Positions 10,636 through 19,648 of a stretch of DNA of 64,000 bases are shown here, piece by piece. The notes under the pieces are model-generated. The model did no database searches. It was not told the DNA's origin and saw only the letters and a list, made by a program, of their open reading frames with translations. The stretch's first letter is position 1. Each line of letters opens with the position of its first letter. Source of the DNA: Calothrix sp. C42_A2020_038 (GTDB lineage: Bacteria; Cyanobacteriota; Cyanobacteriia; Cyanobacteriales; Nostocaceae); assembly GCA_015272395.1 (NCBI GenBank), contig JACYLQ010000026.1:62001-126000 (forward strand). The letters are read 5' to 3'. A program made the translations under genes and the position numbers.

Positions 10636-13600
10636 TTAAAATAAACTTTGAATTTCTTGATCAGTGAATGGATTTATACCAGTACGTAGGGTATTAACCC
10701 AACGTTGCCGTTTTAATTTATCTTTCGGATTAGAAGTCCAAGCGATGAAAGCTTGAAAATCTAAGATCGCTCCTTCGGTATTGCCGATTAATGCTCTAGC
10801 AAGACCGCGACTATCTAAAATTTCTGCATCATTGGGAACAAGAGCTACTGCTTTTTCACAAGCATATATTACATCAGCAGGATGTTTATGTAAACTACCA
10901 TACCAACAGAGGTGACTCCAAGAACTTGGAGAAATTTCCAATGAGGGATCGAATTTTTGGGCTTGTGCGTAAGCTGCGATCGCTGCCAAAACTTTGCCAT
11001 TTGCGGCACATTTTTCCCCTTTCCTAATTAAATTTAAAGATACAAACTGACGAGCTTTTGTCTGCGGTTCAAAGCCGAGATTTGCATTTAGTTCCAATGC
11101 GGATTGAAACTTAGCACTCGCAACTTCTAAATCACACTGTTGTCCTGCATCTTCTCCTTCTTTAACCAAGATTAAAGCTTTTGCCTTGGCTGTGGGATTA
11201 AATTTCAACTTAGTAGGATTCCAACTCAGCGCAGTGCGAAACTTCGCAATTCCATCTTCAATATCACCTTTTATAATTAGTTTTTCTCCTTGAGTTACCA
11301 TTGCAGGCGCCGAAGCCGCTCTGATCGCAGGAGTTACACATTGTTCTAATTCATTAAGTGCATCAGGGTGGGTGATGAGATAATCCCCAAACCAGGTACA
11401 CCCACGCATTTGTAAATCATCAAAATCGAAATTCCATAAAATTACCGTTTTGTCATTACTAGCTGTGGCGAGGGTTTTACCATCAAGACTAAATGTAGCA
11501 TTATTGACTGCATCACTATGTCCGGTAAGGGTTTTGAGCAGCTTACCTTCCCGGTTCCATAGTTTGACTGTCTTATCTTCACTAGCTGTAGCCAAAATTT
11601 TATTATCGGGGCTAAAACTGACACTTCGAGTATGATTGCTATGTCCAATCAGGGTTTTGAGAAGTTTGCCTTCCCGGTTCCATAGTTTGACCGTCTTGTC
11701 TTCACTAGTTGTAGCGAGGGTTTGACTGTCGGAGGTAAATGTAGCGCTGTTGACCCAACTGTTATGTCCGGTAAGGGTTTTTAGCAACTGACCCTCCCGG
11801 TTCCACAGTTTAACTGTAGTATCATTACTAGTAGTGGCGAGGATTTGACCATCGGGACTGAATGTAGCGCTATTGAGTTTATCGTTATGTTGGGCGCTGA
11901 AAGTTTTTAGTAACTGACCTTCCCGATTCCACAATTTAACTATATGATCATCACTGGCAGTGGCGAAAGTTTGACCGTCGCGGCTGAATGTAATACTATT
12001 GACCCTATTGTTATGTCCAGTCAGGGTTTTTACCAGTTGACCCTGCCGATTCCACAATTTAACTGTCCTATCATTACTAGTTGTAGCCAGGATTTTACCA
12101 TCAGGGCTGAAAAGAACACTATTGACGTGATCGCTATGTCCAGTTAAGGTTTTTAAAAGTTTGCCCTCCCGTTTCCACAGTTTAGCTGTTTTATCATTAC
12201 CAATTGTGGCGAGGATTTTACCATCAGGGCTAAATGTAACGCGATTGAACCCCTCACTATTTTGGGTGAGGGTGGTAAACAGCTTTTGATCCAATTTCCA
12301 CAGGATTACAGTGTTGTCAGTACTGGAACTAGCAAGGGTTTTGCCATCAGTACTAAATGCAGCACTATGAACTACATCGCTATGGCCAACAAAGGTTTTG
12401 AGAAGCTTACCTTCGCGGTTCCAGAGTTTAACTGTCTTATCATTACTAGCTGTAGCCAGGTTTTTACCATCAGGGCTAAATGTAACGCTATTGACATTAT
12501 CTTCATGTCCAGTGAAGGTTTTGAGAAGCTGACCTTGGCGATTCCAGAGTTTAACTGTCTTGTCATTACTGGCTGTAGCCAGGGTTTTACCATCGTGGCT
12601 AAATGTAACCTTATTAACCTGCTCATTATGGCCAGTGAAGGTTTTGAGCAGCTTACCTTCCCTGTTCCATAGTTTAACTGTCTTGTCATTACTAGCTGTA
12701 GCCAGAGTTTTTGCATCGGGACTGAAACTGACGCCATGCACCTGGTCGCCATGTCCAGTAAAGGTTTTGAGAAACTGACCTTTCCGATTCCAGAGTTTAA
12801 CTGTCTTGTCACTACTCGCTGTAGCCAGGATTTTACCGTCGGGGCTAAATGCAGCGCTATTGACATTATCTTCATGTCCCACAAAAGTTGCGATTAATTT
12901 GCCTTCGCGGTTCCATAGTTTGGCTGTATCGTCATTACTATTAGTCACAATTTGACCGTCAGGACTGAAACTAATGCTATTAATCAGCCTCGCATGTGCA
13001 TCGAAACTTTTTAGCATCTGACCCTTGTGGTTCCACAATTTCACTGTCTGATCATCACTTGCAGTGGCAATAGTTTCACCATCGGGGCTAAATATAACAC
13101 TTCTTATATAACTCTGATGTCCTTGCAAGCTATTAAACTGTTTGACTTCATTTATAACTTGCCCCAATACAACTGTAATGGGAATTTTTAGCTCTATGTT
13201 TTCTCCCTGAATTTGTGTGACTTTTTTCGCTGCCTTGAGAATAGTTTTCAAAGCATCAAATTCTCGTCCTAAAGCCAGAAGTGCTTCTGAGGAGTTCGTG
13301 AGGGATATAATTTCGTTCTTTGCTGAGTTTTGTGATTGCCACCAAGCCACCCCAGTCAAACTCAAGGCTACAACCAAGCCACCAGAGAGTCCGAAGACAG
13401 TAAATTGCCGTCTGCGCTTTTGCTTCCTACTCTCACGCTCCCGAAATTCCACACTCAGTCCAATAAAACTCCTCTCGACCCCACTCAATTCTAAAAAACG
13501 TTGTCTTTCCCAATACTCTGCATCTGCCAATGGTTTTCCTCGCAACAATCCCCCTTCATCAAAACCACTACTCTCCCAAGTACGCATTGCTACACGTAAA

Positions 13601-15972
13601 TGCTCTTGCCAGTGGCGAAAATCCCTATCTTGCTGCATCCACTGATGTAATTGTCCCCAATTACGTATCAAAGCTTCATGGACAACCTCTACCGTATCTA
13701 AACCCGTTTTCTCATCCCGCCCCGTCACCACCAAACGAGAAGATGCCAAGTGAGTGACCAAATCCCAATTTTCATCACCAACCTCAGCACGGGTAGCGAT
13801 GCGACGGGTATCTTCCGTTCCTTCTCCTGGATGCACCAGTTGAATAAAAATTCGCTGTGCCCTTTCTTTTTCCTCGAAATTCAACTTGTTATATGCTTCA
13901 TCCGCATAACCAGCTAATGCTGCTTCCACCCCGCCAATTTCCTTGTAAGCAGCACGGGTTAACTGAGCATCTTGTTGTTTTGCCCATAGTTGAGTTAAGG
14001 CAAACTCTAATAAAGGTAAATTCCCCGGTTCTACACTAATACTGGCAAGGATGCGTTCCACCAGCCCCTGTTCAATTGTTACTCCCAATAACTTCGCAGG
14101 TTTTTCTACTACTGCTTGCAATTCCTCATCCGTCATCGGACCAAGTTTTAAGTCTGCATACTGTAAGGCATCGGCAAAGGGACGATAAGACAATACTTGT
14201 CCGAGAAAATCTGCCCTGAGAGTGATGACGAAGGTGAAATTACGACAATGATAGATAGCTTCGAGTAATCTATCGAGAAAAGTTTGGCGTTCTTGTGGAT
14301 CTGTGCAAAGCGTATAAAGTTCTTCAAATTGGTCAACGATGAGCAAAAAATGCTGGCTTGGGTCAAGTTTTAGGATATCATCTACCACATCCCGCAACCC
14401 ATTGGAATACTGCCCTAGGTCACTGGCAAGGTTTCTGATCTCCCGCAAGCGTTCGGTGTGGCTAAGTAATTGTTTGCGGACTTGGGACTTTTTTTGACCG
14501 GAGGCAGGAAGGCAGAAGGGAAGATGAGGTTTCCCCCTGTTCAGAGCTAATAGCTCCCCACCTTCTGAGCAATCATCTGTACTAAAACAATATTCTTGCT
14601 GATCAATCAGGGCAGTTGCCAGATTAAACAAGGGTCTGGAACCGGGACGAAAGTCAACAATATGCCAATTTCCTGCATTTCGCAGACGCTTGACCAAACC
14701 TGCAAACACCACACTGGACTTACCACTACCACTAGAACCAATCACCGCTACCAAGGGTTGATTTTGCACTGCATCCACCAACATATTGGTGAAAGTTTCC
14801 CGTCCAAAAAAAAACTGTGCATCTTCTTCGCGAAAGGCGAATAAACCACGATAGGGAATAATATCGGTGGGACGGCGACCCAAGTCTAACCAATTGGGTG
14901 GAGTGGCATCGGTATTTTGACAAATTACTGGCAACCAGGAAGCGCAGGGATATTTATCCTCTAGTCCATGCAACTTTAATCTAGCTTCCTTAACTGCTTG
15001 ATATAAGGACTTACTACTCGACGCAAAATCTGACAAAAAATGCTTTAAAAATACCTGTGCTACTTCATCTGGTACTTGTTCGCGCATGACAATAATTTGG
15101 GGGATGTGTAGCGCTTCTAAATCAGACGCTAATCCCAAACCATCACAGGAATTGAAAATTGCTACACCTAAGCCATTGCTCTTCGCTTTTTTCAAGCCAT
15201 ATTTGAGGTCATCCGTAGTTAAGCTTTCTTTGTTTTCGTTGATATATATGTGACCGCTATCTCCTACTGTTTGGCTATGACCTGCAAAAAACAGGATATC
15301 CCAATGTTTTCCCCATAATTGGTCGTTGATTTCATAACGTTGGGGCTGTACTAAAAATGTGACATCAGCATCCGGTAAACTGTTGAGCAACCTGCGGTCT
15401 GTTTCCACATCAATGCCAGTACTGTTGCCCAAAATCGCCAAAATTTTGACTTTATTTCTAATACTTGGGGTTTTGGTTGCGGGTGTTTTTTGATAATCGG
15501 TTGTACTTAAAGCTAGTTCGGCATGGGGATATTCTTCCACTAAATCCCAAAGATGCCAAGGTATTTGTCGTAACTGCTGATTAGATGTGCGAATTAGTAT
15601 CCTTACTATTTCATTTTCTTGTAATTCCTTTAACCAACTTTCTCGGATGGGGCGAAAAGGTTCCTTTTGCAGCCAGTTATTCAGTCGTTTTTGTAACTCA
15701 GTCGCTAAATTTTTACAGTCTGACTGTTTCTCAGTAATAGAACCATTATAAGTGACTTTTTTAGCTTTAAGAGCGCGATTAGGACTACCTAAACTTCGAT
15801 AGTGCGATTGCCACTGGTCAATTGTTGTCTGCAATTCTGTAGCTGCTGGTAAAAAACCAGTGACTTCTTTATGAGGACTAACACCTTCAAAAGCGATTGA
15901 AAGCGTTACCCTTACACCCTGTTGTAAATCGCCATCCAATTTTAAGACAACTAATTTTGTCATTGGTTCCAA
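10636..15972 (-). CDS. CHAT protease-like domain - nSTAND ATPase - TM - 14 WD40 repeats - TPR-like C-terminus
   Basis: CHAT His/Cys motifs FFAGHSQTVG and IFNSCDGLG. Walker A GSSGSGKSSVVFAG, Walker B FLLIVDQFEELYTL. TM segment FTVFGLSGGLVVALSLTGVAWW, WD40 units of about 41 aa, C-terminal TPR-like helices. Confidence 0.92.
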   Translation of the reverse strand: MEPMTKLVVLKLDGDLQQGVRVTLSIAFEGVSPHKEVTGFLPAATELQTTIDQWQSHYRSLGSPNRALKAKKVTYNGSITEKQSDCKNLATELQKRLNNWLQKEPFRPIRESWLKELQENEIVRILIRTSNQQLRQIPWHLWDLVEEYPHAELALSTTDYQKTPATKTPSIRNKVKILAILGNSTGIDVETDRRLLNSLPDADVTFLVQPQRYEINDQLWGKHWDILFFAGHSQTVGDSGHIYINENKESLTTDDLKYGLKKAKSNGLGVAIFNSCDGLGLASDLEALHIPQIIVMREQVPDEVAQVFLKHFLSDFASSSKSLYQAVKEARLKLHGLEDKYPCASWLPVICQNTDATPPNWLDLGRRPTDIIPYRGLFAFREEDAQFFFGRETFTNMLVDAVQNQPLVAVIGSSGSGKSSVVFAGLVKRLRNAGNWHIVDFRPGSRPLFNLATALIDQQEYCFSTDDCSEGGELLALNRGKPHLPFCLPASGQKKSQVRKQLLSHTERLREIRNLASDLGQYSNGLRDVVDDILKLDPSQHFLLIVDQFEELYTLCTDPQERQTFLDRLLEAIYHCRNFTFVITLRADFLGQVLSYRPFADALQYADLKLGPMTDEELQAVVEKPAKLLGVTIEQGLVERILASISVEPGNLPLLEFALTQLWAKQQDAQLTRAAYKEIGGVEAALAGYADEAYNKLNFEEKERAQRIFIQLVHPGEGTEDTRRIATRAEVGDENWDLVTHLASSRLVVTGRDEKTGLDTVEVVHEALIRNWGQLHQWMQQDRDFRHWQEHLRVAMRTWESSGFDEGGLLRGKPLADAEYWERQRFLELSGVERSFIGLSVEFRERESRKQKRRRQFTVFGLSGGLVVALSLTGVAWWQSQNSAKNEIISLTNSSEALLALGREFDALKTILKAAKKVTQIQGENIELKIPITVVLGQVINEVKQFNSLQGHQSYIRSVIFSPDGETIATASDDQTVKLWNHKGQMLKSFDAHARLINSISFSPDGQIVTNSNDDTAKLWNREGKLIATFVGHEDNVNSAAFSPDGKILATASSDKTVKLWNRKGQFLKTFTGHGDQVHGVSFSPDAKTLATASNDKTVKLWNREGKLLKTFTGHNEQVNKVTFSHDGKTLATASNDKTVKLWNRQGQLLKTFTGHEDNVNSVTFSPDGKNLATASNDKTVKLWNREGKLLKTFVGHSDVVHSAAFSTDGKTLASSSTDNTVILWKLDQKLFTTLTQNSEGFNRVTFSPDGKILATIGNDKTAKLWKREGKLLKTLTGHSDHVNSVLFSPDGKILATTSNDRTVKLWNRQGQLVKTLTGHNNRVNSITFSRDGQTFATASDDHIVKLWNREGQLLKTFSAQHNDKLNSATFSPDGQILATTSNDTTVKLWNREGQLLKTLTGHNSWVNSATFTSDSQTLATTSEDKTVKLWNREGKLLKTLIGHSNHTRSVSFSPDNKILATASEDKTVKLWNREGKLLKTLTGHSDAVNNATFSLDGKTLATASNDKTVILWNFDFDDLQMRGCTWFGDYLITHPDALNELEQCVTPAIRAASAPAMVTQGEKLIIKGDIEDGIAKFRTALSWNPTKLKFNPTAKAKALILVKEGEDAGQQCDLEVASAKFQSALELNANLGFEPQTKARQFVSLNLIRKGEKCAANGKVLAAIAAYAQAQKFDPSLEISPSSWSHLCWYGSLHKHPADVIYACEKAVALVPNDAEILDSRGLARALIGNTEGAILDFQAFIAWTSNPKDKLKRQRWVNTLRTGINPFTDQEIQSLF
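11400..13145 (-). repeat. Array of 14 WD40-encoding units (about 123 bp each) inside the CHAT-nSTAND gene
   Basis: Reiterated FSPDGKxLATASNDKTVKLWNREGKLLKTxTGHS counted by eye in the translation. DNA units are highly similar. Confidence 0.88.
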
Positions 15973-16287
15973 AAAAATGAGCGCTTCTATTTCAATAACA
16001 CTTTCCCTCGGAAATTTTACGCAAAAATTAAACTTGAATTTAATCTATCGCTTTCATTGATTTCAGGTTATATGATTGGTTTGTGTCATAATTAATATTT
16101 ATATACAATGCTTTTGTCTAGCAAATCGTTTCAAAACTTCATAGCAACCAAATTAAATTCTGACTAAAAAATTCCACTTTTTATAAAAGATTTATGGTAT
16201 GACAAGCCTGTATATAGTATCCTTAATTGTTTTGTATCAAGTTAATTTCTTGGGCACTAGTGGTATTTAGTAATTTAAACTATCCTA

Positions 16288-16310
16288 GAGACGCGATTGA
16301 ATCGCGTCTC
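16288..16310. repeat. Perfect palindromic hairpin GAGACGCGATT-g-AATCGCGTCTC
   Basis: Exact inverted repeat. A related half (ATCGCGTCTCTAC) occurs near 26137. Confidence 0.7.
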
Positions 16311-16376
16311 TACCGACTTATTTACGTGAAATAGTGGGCGTTACCTCTATTCGCGAGGCATGATTTTAGGAAAGGT

Positions 16377-17147
16377 TTAAAACGGTAAAAACTGAAGTAG
16401 GATGGATGCGACTCCGCTCACAAAGTCCATAAAGTTGGGTTTACCTGCACTAATCTTAGTATCCTGGGGTGTTTTTAGCTCGATGATGAAAGCTTGTGCA
16501 GTTTGGGCGCCGTTGAGATTGTTTTGAGTTTTAAACATTTTTTCTGCAATTTGTGCGTCTTGAAAAGCGCCTTGACGGTCAAATAGCTGATAACGAGCAA
16601 TGCCACGTGCTAAAAATGCTCCTGCAAAATCGGGTTTAACGCTAATCGCTTGATTAAAATAATCAATAGCTTGCTGGAGATTACCTTTTTCGGCAGCAGC
16701 AACTCCTAAACCATAAAATTCGTCCGGTGTCGCTATTTGTGAAGGAATGCCTGTTGCACCTTGTAAATTCGCACTATTAAATGTGACGTTTGTCAACTCT
16801 ACGTTGTAAAGGTACGCATTTCTCAAGTCTGTACCCGCAATTGTCGCACCACCTAATCTTGCACTGTTGAGGTTGGCGCCGAACAAACTGGCGCTCGTCA
16901 AGTTTGCACCCCGCAAATCCGCACCTGTTAAATTCGCACGGCTAAGATTGGCAAGTGCTAGGTTCGCACCACTCAAATCGGCACCAGATAAATCAGCCAT
17001 GACTAATCCGGCGCCACTAAGATCACAGTTTTGACATTTTTTAGTGGCAAGTAACTGTCTGATGTGTTCGGGATTTGCTGCTTGAACTACCGTTGTAAAG
17101 CAAATGCTTGTTACAAATATAACTGTTGCTAGAATCTGATTTTTCAT
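16377..17147 (-). CDS. Secreted pentapeptide-repeat protein with TPR-like C-terminal part
   Basis: Signal peptide MKNQILATVIFVTSICFTTVVQA, A(D/N)LSxA repeats, then GNLQQAIDYFNQAISVKPDFAGAFLARGIARY. Confidence 0.88.
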   Translation of the reverse strand: MKNQILATVIFVTSICFTTVVQAANPEHIRQLLATKKCQNCDLSGAGLVMADLSGADLSGANLALANLSRANLTGADLRGANLTSASLFGANLNSARLGGATIAGTDLRNAYLYNVELTNVTFNSANLQGATGIPSQIATPDEFYGLGVAAAEKGNLQQAIDYFNQAISVKPDFAGAFLARGIARYQLFDRQGAFQDAQIAEKMFKTQNNLNGAQTAQAFIIELKTPQDTKISAGKPNFMDFVSGVASILLQFLPF

Positions 17148-17620
17148 AGAGCCGATGGCAATATGTCTTAGTTGATACTCAACCTTAACCTATGAAAATT
17201 GAGAATGGTGAATTGCCAGACTAAACACTAGTTCAATTTTTTCTTCCCAACTTGTTGTGATATCATTTGATGCTCTACTGAGTCAAATGCTTGAACTGCC
17301 TGCTTTTGAGAAGGCAGATTGATTTTTGTGAATATGCTCAAGCTAAAGGTTAGACCGATAGCGAGTAAAAGTTTCTCCCACATGGCGACACTCCACTATC
17401 ACGTGATCATCTAATGATTAAACTTAGATTTTGACTCTTACACTATTTTCTCTACTGAGACTGTATGTATGTTTATTTTCTTGTAACCTACGTGATAGTC
17501 CGATGTCAATAAATGATCATTATCAATTACATGTGTGATTTAAACCTTGACTAACTCCGGGTGCATGAACAGACGGGGATTCTTTTTCGTTTTTTGTGCA
17601 ATAGAGAAGCTATATGTTTA

Positions 17621-17639
17621 GGTAGGCAAGAAGCCTACC
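17621..17639 (-). terminator. Candidate terminator hairpin GGTAGGC-aagaa-GCCTACC downstream of the pentapeptide gene
   Basis: Exact 7-bp inverted repeat just 3' of 17687..18253 (-). Confidence 0.5.
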
Positions 17640-17686
17640 CCAAAATTTCAAGTTAATTTAATTTTTGGAAATAATTTTGGAAATTT

Positions 17687-18253
17687 TTAAGGCAAGATAG
17701 TACCGTTGAAATTGGCTCCATCGGTATTTGCACCATCTAAGTTTGCTCCTTTAAGGTTGGCGCCACTAAGGTTAGCTCCCCTCAAATCAGCATTACTCAA
17801 ATTAGCATTTGTAAGATTCGCTTGCGCTAGATTAGCTCCGCTCATATTAGCACCACTTAAATCAACACCGCTTAAGTTCGTATTGGCAAGGTTGGCTCCA
17901 CCCATTTGCGCTTGGCGGAAATTTTTTCTTCGCAAGTCCTTACCTCTGAAATTCGCACCACCATAGTTTTTACTTGTATTATTCTGATTACTACTCGTAA
18001 CTGCTTTCGGTTGTAGAGGTTGTGTTGTCGGTACTGGAGAAAAAGGTATAGATGTATCTACAGGCGCCTCGGATGAGTCCGGGATCGAAATTGACTCAGA
18101 TAAAGCACCTTCCAGGTTGTTTGATTCGTTCGATACTGGTTTTTCAATCGATTTTAGTAGTAAATAAATACCAAATCCTGCGACTAATACTGCTCCTGTT
18201 AGCACAGTAGCCAGAATAATAAGCAAACCTTGGCGCTGATTTTGCTTATGCAT
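17687..18253 (-). CDS. Membrane-anchored pentapeptide-repeat protein
   Basis: N-terminal TM helix LIILATVLTGAVLVAGFGIYLLL, low-complexity linker, then ANLxxANLxxA repeats. Confidence 0.88.
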   Translation of the reverse strand: MHKQNQRQGLLIILATVLTGAVLVAGFGIYLLLKSIEKPVSNESNNLEGALSESISIPDSSEAPVDTSIPFSPVPTTQPLQPKAVTSSNQNNTSKNYGGANFRGKDLRRKNFRQAQMGGANLANTNLSGVDLSGANMSGANLAQANLTNANLSNADLRGANLSGANLKGANLDGANTDGANFNGTILP

Positions 18254-18323
18254 ATTGATTTAAATAGATGATAACGGGTAACTGCTTTAATTTAGCTTCT
18301 AATTTATTTTTACAGCACTGATT

Positions 18324-18773
18324 TTATTCTGGCTCGATAGGTCTGGCGCCGGAATTTCTTGATGGTGGTTGTACACGAATCGGGTTTGCAATATCTCGCA
18401 GTAACAGCAGAGGAATAGTAAAACTACCAAGCACTGCAACAACTACTGCCAAAATCCAAACCATGATACGGTTCGGTTTATAATCCTCGCGCTCGATTTG
18501 CTGATATATCCGGTTGTAACGCCATGCAGCAAATCCGATCGTCGCAATACCAAGCACGACTAAAGATATGCCTAGATTCTCAGAATTAAAAAAAGGGTGT
18601 TGTGCTGCCCTTTGTTGAGTGAATGCTGCATCTAACTGACGCAAAGCTAAACTAAAGCGAGCGATGGCAAAGCCAAAACCAATTAAACCAATCGAAGTTC
18701 GTAACCAAGCCAGGAATGTACGTTCGTTTGCTTGATGCTCGCGTATACGAGCAATTTTAGATAATCTACTCAC
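18324..18773 (-). CDS. DUF202 (YidH-type) membrane protein
   Basis: REHQANERTFLAWLRTSIGLIGFGFAIARF and further TM helices. Confidence 0.85.
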   Translation of the reverse strand: MSRLSKIARIREHQANERTFLAWLRTSIGLIGFGFAIARFSLALRQLDAAFTQQRAAQHPFFNSENLGISLVVLGIATIGFAAWRYNRIYQQIEREDYKPNRIMVWILAVVVAVLGSFTIPLLLLRDIANPIRVQPPSRNSGARPIEPE

Positions 18774-19648
18774 AGTTTACAAAAATGCATTCAGTTGCGA
18801 CAACTGAATGCTAACTCAATAACTTATACTTTTAGTTCATTCATCTCAACGCCGAATCCAAGATTATGTTGACACTCTGCCCTCGCTCATAGAGGCAGAT
18901 TCTTTAAGACTTGCTTAAAAGGGATAGTCAAATATCCCACTAGACGCTCAAAACAACTATCAAAAAGATGCTGCGATTGCGCTTACTTTTACAAACTATT
19001 TCGCTTTCCGAGTTCATCACAATGCCAGTTCAGTACGCTCAACATCCTGCCATTGCTTGCTCCAGAAAGTCGTTTCGCGCTTTTCGCGTTCGGTTCTTCG
19101 TTGCAGGGATTTCGCCTTACGCTTGAGTGTGAGGATCAAAGTTGTTCAAGCTAAGTTGTTAAAGAAGTTGGGTATTTTATATTTAGTTAACTTATATACT
19201 TTTATTTAAAATAAAAAGGCGCTTTTTTCTGCATATAAATACTTAATTAGTGTTTATTTAGTTATAAATAATACTTTTTTATTCCAAGTATTTGCATGAA
19301 AACGATTATTTCGTACCATACAATATATTTCACGAATCATTTAGGACTGCTATATCCAAGTATTTAAACAATTAAGATTTGTAAAGATGATCAGATTGGG
19401 TTTTGGAGCTAATAGTAATAATTTACACCAATAAAAGATATAAGTATTTAAATACTAGATCTATAAATCAGGTAATATAAATACTATAGCATTTATATTT
19501 TTAGTATTGCTTAATACTAAAGAAAAATATTTCTAAGTACAAGCCAAGGTTAACTGTCAGAAAGTACCCTTTGAGGGTAATCATTTCTTTCTGAAACATA
19601 AACGAACACGTTGTTAATTGTGTATAGAGGGTATAAGTTCATGAGGGA

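Noticed and set aside
11442-12884. Several ORFs overlapping the WD40 region in other frames (11450..11635, 11944..12147, 12262..12672, 12372..12884, 12560..12778)
   Set aside because: Periodic translations of the WD40-encoding repeats in wrong frames. No independent protein-family features.
13217-14844. Plus-strand ORFs 13217..13645, 13530..13757, 13857..14039, 14596..14844
   Set aside because: Antisense shadows of the CHAT-nSTAND gene.
18840-19150. GC-richer patch between the DUF202 and FAD oxidoreductase genes considered as a decayed coding region
   Set aside because: No reading frame gave a recognisable protein fragment.
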